A stretch of DNA of 64,000 nt from Alysiella filiformis (GTDB lineage Bacteria; Pseudomonadota; Gammaproteobacteria; Burkholderiales; Neisseriaceae), in contig NZ_CP059564.1 of the NCBI RefSeq assembly GCF_014054525.1, positions 1,808,357 to 1,872,356 on the forward strand. The letters are read 5' to 3'. Positions 25,778 through 33,154 of the stretch are shown here, one piece after another; position 1 is the first letter of the stretch, and each line of letters begins with the position of its first letter. A program made the translations under genes and the position numbers. The notes beneath the pieces are model-generated. The model did no database searches. It was not told the DNA's origin and saw nothing but the letters and a program-made list of their open reading frames with translations.

Positions 25778-25897
25778 ATGATGCCCCAATTCAATCAGGG
25801 CATTTTCTTTTTGCAGGTTGTCCGCGATGTAATTTACAGCGTATTCGCTGCGACAACTTTACTGCTCAATTTTGCGCGAAACATTCAGGCTGCCTGA
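25778..25897 (+). CDS. Possible 39-residue leader peptide upstream of the RNA helicase
   Basis: An open frame starting with two ATG codons and ending at a TGA supplied by a DUS (IQAA, then stop). The product is hydrophobic in its second half (VIYSVFAATTLLLNFA). It spans the hairpin with T-run at 25781-25812, so translating it would affect folding of the leader. No convincing ribosome site precedes it, so it may be chance. Confidence 0.3.
   Translation: MMPQFNQGIFFLQVVRDVIYSVFAATTLLLNFARNIQAA
25781..25812 (+). terminator. Terminator-like hairpin inside the helicase leader
   Basis: ATGCCC (25781-25786) pairs with GGGCAT (25798-25803) and is followed by TTTCTTTTT. It lies about 40 nt after the expected transcription start and 180 nt before the helicase ATG. 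Immediately downstream, GTTGTCCGCG can pair imperfectly with CGCTGCGACAAC, a possible alternative fold. Confidence 0.55.
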
Positions 25898-25995
25898 ACG
25901 CATTTTCGCCCACAAATTTCCCAAGTTCCCATGCTTCTGCGGCTGCCTGCAACCCCATCAGGCAGAATGTTGTTGTTTCCCCATTAGGCAAAAAC

Positions 25996-27348
25996 ATGAC
26001 GATTCAATTCGCCGATTTAAATTTAGATAAAAACATTCTTTCCGCATTAAAATCAGCAGGCTACGACAGCCCCACCCCCATTCAAATGCAAGCCATTCCC
26101 GCCGCTTTGCAAGACAAAGACATCATGGCTTCCGCCCAAACAGGTTCAGGCAAAACCGCCGCATTCTTGTTGCCCAGTTTGCAAAAAATCACCAAACGCA
26201 GCGAAAAATCAGGCAAAGGTCCTCGCGTTTTGGTGCTGACCCCCACACGCGAACTCGCCGCCCAAGTGGAAAAAAACGCACAAATTTACGCGCAAAACAT
26301 GAAATGGGTACGCACCGTCACTTTGGTGGGTGGTTCATCTTTTGGTCAGCAAATCAAGGCTTTGAGTCGCCCCATTGACGTGATTGTGGCAACCCCAGGT
26401 CGCTTGATGGACCACATGCGCAGTGGTCGCATTGATTTTGACCGCTTGGAAGTGCTGGTGTTGGACGAAGCCGACCGCATGTTGGACATGGGTTTCATTG
26501 ATGATATTGAAACCATTGTTGCCGCCACACCTGCCGACCGCCAAACTTTGCTGTTTTCCGCCACTTGGGACGGTGCAGTGGGCAAATTGGCGCGTAAATT
26601 AACGCAAAACCCTGAAATCATTGACATTGAACGCGAAGACAAACAAGGCAAAATTGAAGAGCAACTTTTGTATTGCGATGACAAAAATCACAAAAACCGT
26701 CTGCTTGACCACATTTTGCGCGATGCGAACATTGACCAATGCGTGATTTTCACGTCCACCAAAGCCATGACCGAAGTGCTGGCAGATGAATTGTACGAAA
26801 AAGGCTTTGCCGCAAATTGCTTGCATGGCGATATGCCGCAAGGTTGGCGCAATCGCACGCTGATGGATTTGCGTAAAGGGCGTTGCAAAATTTTGGTGGC
26901 AACCGATGTGGCAGCGCGTGGCATTGACATTCCCACAATCACCCACGTCATCAATTACGATTTGCCCAAACAAGCGGAAGATTATGTGCATCGCATTGGG
27001 CGCACAGGACGCGCGGGACGCACGGGCTTGGCAATTTCCTTTGCCGAAGTGAACGAATACATGGCGGTGCATAAAATTGAGCGTTACATTGAACGCAAGC
27101 TGCCTGAAACCGTGATTGAAGGCTTGGAACCCACGCGCAAACGCAACAAAAATGCCGACCGCAAACCGCGCGGTAAAGGCGGTTTCGGTGGCAAACGCGA
27201 GGGCGACCGTTGGTCCAACCGCAATGGTTCGGGCGAACGCAAACCGTATGGCGAGAAAAAATCGTTTGGCGGCAAACGTGAAGGTGGACGCGATGGCGGT
27301 TTCCGCAAAGAAGGTGGCAAACCGCGCAATGGGCGCAAACCAGCATAA
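25996..27348 (+). CDS. rhlE: DEAD-box RNA helicase, RhlE type
   Basis: 450 residues from the ATG at 25996; the frame is open upstream but that part is the untranslated leader. Helicase motifs in order: Q motif (SPTPIQMQAIP), motif I AQTGSGKTAAF, Ia PTRELAAQ, Ib TPGRLMDHM, II VLDEADRMLDMGF, III SATW, IV VIFTSTKAMTE, V ATDVAARGIDIP, VI HRIGRTGRAGR. The C-terminal ~80 residues are Arg/Gly/Lys-rich (GKGGFGGKREGDRW), as in RhlE and other RNA-remodelling helicases. It has its own promoter and a long structured leader, common in cold-regulated helicase genes. Confidence 0.93.
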   Translation: MTIQFADLNLDKNILSALKSAGYDSPTPIQMQAIPAALQDKDIMASAQTGSGKTAAFLLPSLQKITKRSEKSGKGPRVLVLTPTRELAAQVEKNAQIYAQNMKWVRTVTLVGGSSFGQQIKALSRPIDVIVATPGRLMDHMRSGRIDFDRLEVLVLDEADRMLDMGFIDDIETIVAATPADRQTLLFSATWDGAVGKLARKLTQNPEIIDIEREDKQGKIEEQLLYCDDKNHKNRLLDHILRDANIDQCVIFTSTKAMTEVLADELYEKGFAANCLHGDMPQGWRNRTLMDLRKGRCKILVATDVAARGIDIPTITHVINYDLPKQAEDYVHRIGRTGRAGRTGLAISFAEVNEYMAVHKIERYIERKLPETVIEGLEPTRKRNKNADRKPRGKGGFGGKREGDRWSNRNGSGERKPYGEKKSFGGKREGGRDGGFRKEGGKPRNGRKPA

Positions 27349-27377
27349 TCATTTGATTTTTGCAAAACTCGGTTCGC

Positions 27378-27401
27378 AGGGGCAGATTTCATATCTGCCC
27401 T
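27378..27401. repeat. GGGCAGAT palindrome, copy downstream of rhlE
   Basis: GGGCAGAT-TTCAT-ATCTGCCC, preceded by TTGCAAAACTCGG, the same flank (inverted) as at 19870-19890. It may act as the rhlE terminator. Confidence 0.7.
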
Positions 27402-27464
27402 GTTGATATTTAATGCAACGTGAATTCGGAATAAAAGTTGTTGATAAATTTAAGTAACTTTACT

Positions 27465-27485
27465 CCCTCTCCCTTTGGGAGAGGG
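27465..27485. repeat. CCCTCTCCC/GGGAGAGGG hairpin
   Basis: A 9-bp-arm hairpin with a three-base loop, followed by CTGGGGAGAGGG. Similar GC-rich hairpins lie at about 21550, 59292, 59355 and 60725-60830. The rest of the 310-bp rhlE-comEC gap shows nothing I can name apart from a DUS just before comEC. Confidence 0.6.
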
Positions 27486-27658
27486 CTGGGGAGAGGGTAT
27501 GCTGCTCAACAACCCCTCTCTCCAACGCTTTCCCATTTACAGTTACTTATCCCCAATTCACGTTAATGTATTTGGCTTACTTTTTTTAAAAAAATCAATC
27601 GCCGAAGGCAAACATACGTTAAAATGCCCCTTTTTCCACAAAAAAGGCTGCCTGAAAA

Positions 27659-29686
27659 ATGTTGCGGATTATGCCATTGGCTTTGTTTTCATTGGGCGTG
27701 ATGTTGAGCTTTGCCCTGCCGCAACGTGGCGATGTGTGGTTGTGGATTTCACTTTGGATTGTGCTGCTTGGATTGGCGGTTTTCGCGCATTTTTCGTGCC
27801 GAAAATGGCTTTTTCAAGCGGCTTTTTATTTGATTTGTGCTTTATTTGGGGCGACTTATGGCGTGGCACGCACCCAAATCGCCCTCAATCAACAATGGCA
27901 AGCCAGCAAAATGGGCGAATCTGTCCGTTTGCGCGTTACCGTGGTGGGGCTGCCTGAACGCGATGAACACGGTCGCACCCAATTCATTGGCGTGGCTCAA
28001 ACCGAATCGGGCAAAACCCATCGCTTGCAATTTCGCGATTACAACGCGCAGCGCACTTGGCAAGTGGGCGATGTGTGGCAAATGCAAACCAAAATCCGCC
28101 CCAGCATTGGCGCACACAATGCGGTGGGATTTGACCGCGAAGCATGGGCTTTGGCAAATGGCATTGACGGCTTGGCAAATGTCCCCAAAAACGCGCAAAA
28201 GCTGCCTGAAAATCGCTTTTCGTGGTTCAATTTCAATGTTTTACGCGCCAAAATTTCACAAAATTGGCAAAGTGCCAGCAAGCCCTATCCACAAGGTGTG
28301 GCACTCATGCAAGCCTTGGCGGTGGGCAATCGTGGCGGTTTGCAGCCTGAACATTGGGCGGCATTTCGCCCTTTGGGTTTGAATCATTTAATCAGCATTT
28401 CGGGTTTGCACATCAGCATGGTGGGGCTGCTGGCGGCATGGCTTGCCAGCAAAATTGCGTTTTATTTGCCTGTGCGCGTGGCGCGACCGCGCGTGTTGGT
28501 GCTGGCTGTGGGTGGATTTTTTGCTTTTGTTTACACAGGTTTGGCGGGATTTGAAGTGCCTGCTTTACGCAGTTTGTTGATGTTGTCGCTGTTTGCGTGG
28601 GCTTGGGCGTTTCGCAGCGATTGGGGGGCGTGGCGGATTTGGTGGTTGGCACTCACTGGGGTATTGTTGTTTCAGCCAGCCGCCGTGTTGTCGGTGGGAT
28701 TTTGGTTGTCGTTTGGTTTGGTGGGCGGTTTGCTTTGGACTTTTGTGGCGCGTTTGCAGCCGCAGCGACAATCGCGTCTTAAAAACAAAATTCATGCTTT
28801 AAAACAAGCCATTATTGCACAATGGGCAGCCACTTTGCTGGGCGGCATCATGACGATTTATGGATTTGGCGCCTTGGCGGTGTACAGCCCGCTTGTGAAT
28901 GCGGTGGCGATTCCTGTGTTTTCGTGGCTGCTGGTGCCGATTGCCTTGGGGGTTTCGGTGTTGCCATTTGAATGGGCGATTCATGCGGCGGCGGCTTTGG
29001 GCGAATGGGTCATGAATGCTTTAATGTGGCTGGGTTTCAGGCTGCCTGAATGGTATTTTGCTCATGCACCGTTTCCCTTGTTTTTGTTGGCGATTTTGGC
29101 AACATTGGTGTTGCTGTTGCCGCAGGGTTTGCGTTTGAAACCTTTGGCGGTGGTGGCGATTATTGCGTTTGCGGTTTATCGTCCGCCCGTTTCAGGCAGC
29201 CTGAAAATGCACGTTTTTGATGTGGGGCAAGGTTTGGCGGTGCTGCTGCAAACACCGCAGCACAATGTGTTGTTTGATACCGCCACCGCCGCAGCAGCCA
29301 GCACGCAACTTTTGCCCAATTTGCACGCTTTGGGTGTCAAACGCTTGGACGCGCTCATCGTTTCCCACCACGATGACGACCACGCAGGCGGCTTGCCCAT
29401 CGTGCAAAAACAACTTCCCATCAAAAACCTGTACGCAGGGCAACCCGAATTTTACCGCCACGCCCAACATTGCACAGGCGGCACCCATTTCAAAATGGAC
29501 AACGTGATTTTTGAATGGCTCACACCCCCACCCGAACAAATGGGCGATGATGACAACGAAAAAAGTTGCGTATTGCGCGTGGTTTCAGGCAGCCCAAATC
29601 ACATCACGCAAATGGTGGCAACGCAAACCGTTTTGATAGGGGCTAATGACAATTTGGGCGGGAAGTTGGTTTTTCAGGCAAAATAG
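27659..29686 (+). CDS. comEC: ComEC/Rec2 DNA uptake channel, C-terminus lost at a MITE junction
   Basis: 675 residues. An N-terminal OB-like DUF4131 region is followed by the competence membrane domain (LNHLISISGLHISMVGLLAA and about ten helices) and a metallo-beta-lactamase-like domain (HVFDVGQGLAVLL, then SHHDDDHAGG). The frame enters the MITE at 29637. After SCVLRV and QTVLI, where the family continues into a TGD motif and later a PHHGS motif, this protein has 15 element-encoded residues and a stop inside the element. No remaining comEC sequence lies beyond the MITE, so about 120 residues are missing. The channel domain is intact; the C-terminal domain is incomplete. Confidence 0.9.
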   Translation: MLRIMPLALFSLGVMLSFALPQRGDVWLWISLWIVLLGLAVFAHFSCRKWLFQAAFYLICALFGATYGVARTQIALNQQWQASKMGESVRLRVTVVGLPERDEHGRTQFIGVAQTESGKTHRLQFRDYNAQRTWQVGDVWQMQTKIRPSIGAHNAVGFDREAWALANGIDGLANVPKNAQKLPENRFSWFNFNVLRAKISQNWQSASKPYPQGVALMQALAVGNRGGLQPEHWAAFRPLGLNHLISISGLHISMVGLLAAWLASKIAFYLPVRVARPRVLVLAVGGFFAFVYTGLAGFEVPALRSLLMLSLFAWAWAFRSDWGAWRIWWLALTGVLLFQPAAVLSVGFWLSFGLVGGLLWTFVARLQPQRQSRLKNKIHALKQAIIAQWAATLLGGIMTIYGFGALAVYSPLVNAVAIPVFSWLLVPIALGVSVLPFEWAIHAAAALGEWVMNALMWLGFRLPEWYFAHAPFPLFLLAILATLVLLLPQGLRLKPLAVVAIIAFAVYRPPVSGSLKMHVFDVGQGLAVLLQTPQHNVLFDTATAAAASTQLLPNLHALGVKRLDALIVSHHDDDHAGGLPIVQKQLPIKNLYAGQPEFYRHAQHCTGGTHFKMDNVIFEWLTPPPEQMGDDDNEKSCVLRVVSGSPNHITQMVATQTVLIGANDNLGGKLVFQAK

Positions 29687-29800
29687 TCAAATTCAAGGAA
29701 AAAATGCGCGTCAATGCCACCCATTGGCGCGTATTTTTGACGCAGAAGTTGGCGATTTTGATGAAAAAACAATCGCGAAACGAATTGTCATTAGCCCCTA
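29637..29800. mobile_element. MITE-like element, copy 3 (164 bp), forming the comEC end
   Basis: The same terminal repeats as copy 1, in the opposite orientation (TAGGGGCTAATGACAATT at 29637, complement ending at 29800). The comEC frame reads through its first 50 bases. The left junction lies in an ATA isoleucine codon of comEC. Confidence 0.9.
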
Positions 29801-29814
29801 GCAACCATAAAAAA

Positions 29815-29847
29815 TTCAGGCAGCCCACACACAACAGGCTGCCTGAA
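29815..29847 (-). terminator. DUS-pair terminator of the solute-binding protein gene
   Basis: TTCAGGCAGCC and GGCTGCCTGAA form the stem. On the minus strand it follows the stop at 29861 and is followed by TTTTTTATGG. Confidence 0.8.
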
Positions 29848-29860
29848 TACAGGTTCACAA

Positions 29861-30730
29861 TTATTTCACTTGACCAAACCATTTTTCCAACAATTTATCG
29901 TAAGTGCCATCTGCCTTAACCGCAGCCAAACCATCGTTGATTTGTTTCAACACTTGCGTATTGCCTTTTCTCACCGCAAACGCCAAATCTTTTTTCTTAT
30001 CACCAATTGGTACCACACGGGTTTTGATGTCTTTTTGTTTCAACTGATAATATTGCAAAATGCGGCTGTCGCCCAAAGTGCCATCAGCACTGCCTTTATA
30101 CATTTCTGCCAGCGACAAATAAAAACTGTTTGCTGCAATCACATTTTCAGGTGCGCCTGTCAACTCTTGCGCTGTGGTAACATTGCTTTTGCTGCTGCCA
30201 TTGACAGCAATTTTTTTGCCTTTAAAATCCTGTGCGGTTTTCAGATTGGCGTTTTCAGGTTTATCCAAAATGTAAATTTCACGGCTAAAATCCAAAAATG
30301 GTTGGCTGAAATCCATTTGTTCCATGCGCTCGGGCGTAATGGAAATGGCAGAAGCCCAAATGACAAACTTACCGTTATTCAAAGTATCCACCAAATCCTT
30401 GCGCGGCGTGTGAATAAACGTTACATTAAATTTGGCTTTTTCAGCAATCGCTTGAAGCAATTCCACTTCAAAGCCAGTTGGCATACCATTTTCCTGTTTA
30501 AACTCAAAAGGTTCATAGTTGATTTCCGAACCCACCAAATAAGTGGGATAATCGGGATTGCTTGCAGCAGCCACAGTAGGTGCCACAGGCGTTGTGGGTT
30601 TGGTGGTGGTTACTTCGGACGTTGGCGTTGGCTCTGATGCTTTACGAGTACCTGTTGTGTTGGATTCACCACACGCTACCAAAATCAAACTTGCGGCAAT
30701 GGCGGTCAAAAATGTCAAATGTTTTTTCAT
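29861..30730 (-). CDS. Amino-acid ABC transporter substrate-binding lipoprotein
   Basis: 289 residues from the ATG at 30730, with AGGTG upstream. The signal peptide ends in lipobox LVAC (Cys about 20). A Thr/Pro/Ala-rich linker of ~40 residues precedes an SBP_bac_3 domain: YLVGSEINYEPFEFKQENG, GFEVELLQAIAEKAKFNVTF, ITPERMEQMDFSQPF, and AFAVRKGNTQVLKQINDGL near the end. The family binds polar amino acids for ABC import, but no permease or ATPase gene is adjacent, so it may be an orphan or serve a transporter encoded elsewhere. Confidence 0.9.
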   Translation of the reverse strand: MKKHLTFLTAIAASLILVACGESNTTGTRKASEPTPTSEVTTTKPTTPVAPTVAAASNPDYPTYLVGSEINYEPFEFKQENGMPTGFEVELLQAIAEKAKFNVTFIHTPRKDLVDTLNNGKFVIWASAISITPERMEQMDFSQPFLDFSREIYILDKPENANLKTAQDFKGKKIAVNGSSKSNVTTAQELTGAPENVIAANSFYLSLAEMYKGSADGTLGDSRILQYYQLKQKDIKTRVVPIGDKKKDLAFAVRKGNTQVLKQINDGLAAVKADGTYDKLLEKWFGQVK

Positions 30731-30902
30731 AAGAGCACCTTTTTGTTTAAAAAATAATGTTGGCATGGAAAACAAATTTTAACAAAAATAAATAAAAATT
30801 TAAATACCGCGCTCTAAAAAACCCCTTTTCATTTTGAAAAACAAATTAATTTATAGCAAAAAACTATTTCATATCCACATTACCCATCCACATCAATTCA
30901 AT

Positions 30903-31781
30903 ATGAACGACCATGACCTCATTGATTTATTATTGGAACATTTGTGGCTGCAAGAACGCCTGTCGCAAAACACGCTGGACGCATACCGCCGCGATTTACA
31001 CAAAATCGCCCAACGCTTGCACGCCGAACAATTGCATTTTCTCACCGCCAATCGTCAGCAACTGGCAGCCGCCATTTACACGCCCCACGAAGAAGCCCGT
31101 TCGCAAAGTCGCGCCCTATCCGCCTGCAAGCGCCTGTATCGCTGGCTGGCTGAAACCGCCCAACGCCACGACAACCCCACCCGTGAACTCAAAACCATTC
31201 AAACAGGGCAAACGCTGCCACAAATCATCACCGAAACGCAAATTGACGATTTGCTCAACGCCCCCGACACCAGCAGCACACATGGTTTACGCGATAAAGC
31301 CTTGTTGGAATTGATGTATGCCACAGGTTTACGCGTCAGCGAAGCCGTGGGTGTGCGCCTGAATGAAATCCATTTAAACAATGGTTTGGTCAATACCATC
31401 GGCAAGGGCAACAAGCAGCGCATCGTGCCTTTGGGCGAAGAAGCCGCATATTGGATAGACAAATATGTGCAACAATCGCGTCCACAATTATTGAAAGATG
31501 TGCCGTGTGATGAGTTGTTTGTCAGCCAAAAAAAGGGCGGCATGACGCGCCAACTGGCTTGGTTGATTGTGAAAAATTATGCGCAACAAGTGGGCATTAA
31601 CCATTTGTCGCCCCACAGTTTGCGCCACGCTTTTGCCACCCATTTGGTCAATCACGGGGCAGATTTGCGTACGGTACAAATGCTGTTGGGGCATGCCGAT
31701 ATTTCCACCACGCAAATTTACACCCACGTTGCCAATGAACGCTTGAAAAATGTGGTGTTACAATTTCACCCACGCGCCTGA
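30903..31781 (+). CDS. xerD: Tyrosine recombinase XerD
   Basis: 292 residues from the ATG at 30903. An N-terminal SAM-like core-binding domain (LWLQERLSQNTLDAYRRDL) precedes the catalytic domain, with Arg in LMYATGLRVSEAVGV, the H-x-x-R of LSPHSLRHAFATHL, His in LLGHADISTTQIY and the nucleophile Tyr in TQIYTHV. Length and the LLEHLWLQERLS start fit XerD better than XerC. With XerC it resolves chromosome dimers at dif. Here it is a single gene with no dif-like site or integron nearby, so it reads as housekeeping. Confidence 0.9.
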   Translation: MNDHDLIDLLLEHLWLQERLSQNTLDAYRRDLHKIAQRLHAEQLHFLTANRQQLAAAIYTPHEEARSQSRALSACKRLYRWLAETAQRHDNPTRELKTIQTGQTLPQIITETQIDDLLNAPDTSSTHGLRDKALLELMYATGLRVSEAVGVRLNEIHLNNGLVNTIGKGNKQRIVPLGEEAAYWIDKYVQQSRPQLLKDVPCDELFVSQKKGGMTRQLAWLIVKNYAQQVGINHLSPHSLRHAFATHLVNHGADLRTVQMLLGHADISTTQIYTHVANERLKNVVLQFHPRA

Positions 31782-31838
31782 TTTTCAGGCAGCCTGAAAC
31801 AAAAATGTCGCAAAATTGCACATTGTCAAGGCAAACAT

Positions 31839-31867
31839 TTGGATTTCACAAAATTTCACGCTATAAT
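31839..31867 (+). promoter_or_regulatory. Probable promoter of the surface-lipoprotein gene
   Basis: TTGGAT (31839-31844), 17-bp spacer, TATAAT (31862-31867), about 90 bases before the lipoprotein start. The -10 is consensus; the -35 is moderate. Confidence 0.55.
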
Positions 31868-31956
31868 CGGCACAGCAGTTTACAACATGAAAATCGTGGG
31901 CAGGACAATTGCCCATGCCCATTTTTTTCCATTAACATAAAATAGGACGAAACATC

Positions 31957-33072
31957 ATGACAAAACCATTCACTTGGCAGTTGAGCGCATGTGCTTGCGC
32001 GGTATTGTTGGCAGCCTGCGGCAGCAGCAGCGCCCCCAAAGATTTGCCTGTTAATGTTGCCATCAGCAGCACCAACACAACAGAAAAAACCGACAGCACC
32101 AGCACAGCCACGGCAGACAGCGTCAGCACAACCACAGACAATGCTGGCACAACCACAGATAATACCAGCACAACAGATACCAACAGCAGCAATAACAGTA
32201 CCGATACCAGCAACACAGGTTCAACTGGTAACACAACAGGCAACACTTCTGAAAACAAAACAGAAACAATTATTCAATATCAAGATACACCATTCAGCAA
32301 AAACATGACTTTTGACGATGGTTTCCAATGGGGCGGTGTAGCAACCCAACAACCCCATTTGCGTGATACCAAACACGTTTTGAGTGGTGGTCAATTGGAT
32401 AAAGTGGTGGTTGATGGCGAAGAAATCATGTTGTTTAAAGCCACGCACACACCACGCATCAATGTGATGACCAGTGGTGGTATCAAAGATGAAGAAGTAG
32501 ATGGTCAAATAATTCGCAAATACAGCAATGCGGTTCACCAATCCACACGCGGTGGTTACAGCTACACTTGGTTCGGTATCATCAATAAACCTCGCGAAGA
32601 TGTGAAATGGGAGGATGGCACAACCGAACACATTGATACCATGATTGCCCACGGTAAATTGACACCCAAAGAAGAAGTCCCTACCACAGGCACTGCCAAA
32701 TACAATGGTCATGCCATTTACTATACCAATGGTGTACCCAGTTTCCCTGCAACAGATAAATCAAATCGCATTTTACCAATCGACCCCGATAAAAAATTGG
32801 GTACCACCCAATTTGATGTGAATTATGGTGAAAAAACCATCACAGGTACGATTAAAGACGATGCCAAAGAAGCTGCTGATATTGCTTTGCAAGGTAAAAT
32901 TGATGGCAACAGCTTTGAAGGCTCAAAAGCCCAAAAATACAATGGCAAAGATGTGAACGTGGAAATGAAAGGTCGTTTCTTTGGTCCTAATGCTGCTGAA
33001 TTGGGTGGCGTATTCAACAGCCGTGAAAATGACGACATCTTGGGTGCATTTGGCGCAAAAAAAGCGAAATAA
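31957..33072 (+). CDS. Slam-dependent, TbpB-like surface lipoprotein
   Basis: 371 residues. The signal peptide carries lipobox LAAC (Cys about 22). About 85 residues of Ser/Thr/Asn/Asp-rich low-complexity linker follow, then a strand-rich single-lobe domain ending in a TbpB-type barrel: TGTAKYNGHAIYYTNG, QFDVNYGEKTITGTI and the hallmark GRFFGPNAAELGGVF. This matches the transferrin/haemoglobin-receptor lipoprotein fold (TbpB, HpuA and other Slam substrates). The Slam gene directly downstream supports outer-leaflet display. The upper, ligand-binding part is not one I recognise, so the ligand is unknown. The low-complexity linker may hold the domain away from the membrane. Confidence 0.85.
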   Translation: MTKPFTWQLSACACAVLLAACGSSSAPKDLPVNVAISSTNTTEKTDSTSTATADSVSTTTDNAGTTTDNTSTTDTNSSNNSTDTSNTGSTGNTTGNTSENKTETIIQYQDTPFSKNMTFDDGFQWGGVATQQPHLRDTKHVLSGGQLDKVVVDGEEIMLFKATHTPRINVMTSGGIKDEEVDGQIIRKYSNAVHQSTRGGYSYTWFGIINKPREDVKWEDGTTEHIDTMIAHGKLTPKEEVPTTGTAKYNGHAIYYTNGVPSFPATDKSNRILPIDPDKKLGTTQFDVNYGEKTITGTIKDDAKEAADIALQGKIDGNSFEGSKAQKYNGKDVNVEMKGRFFGPNAAELGGVFNSRENDDILGAFGAKKAK

Positions 33073-33087
33073 TTTGCTTTTCATTTA

Positions 33088-33140
33088 AAAACGGTTTCAG
33101 GCAGCGTGGCACAACGTGGCTGCTTGAAATCGTTTTCTTT
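33088..33140 (+). terminator. Degenerate-DUS terminator between the lipoprotein and Slam genes
   Basis: AAAACGGTTTCAGGCAGC pairs with GCTGCTTGAAATCGTTTT with a few mismatches and is followed by CTTTT. It would lower Slam expression relative to its substrate. Confidence 0.65.
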
Positions 33141-33154
33141 TGTGGAAAATCATC

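Noticed and set aside
30903-31781. Tyrosine recombinase as the integrase of a genomic island
   Set aside because: Length and motifs fit XerD. There is no tRNA, attachment-site repeat or phage gene nearby.
32050-32220. Thr/Ser/Asn-rich repeats in the surface lipoprotein as a phase-variable tract
   Set aside because: Units are degenerate and multiples of three, so length change would not shift the frame. It reads as a flexible linker.
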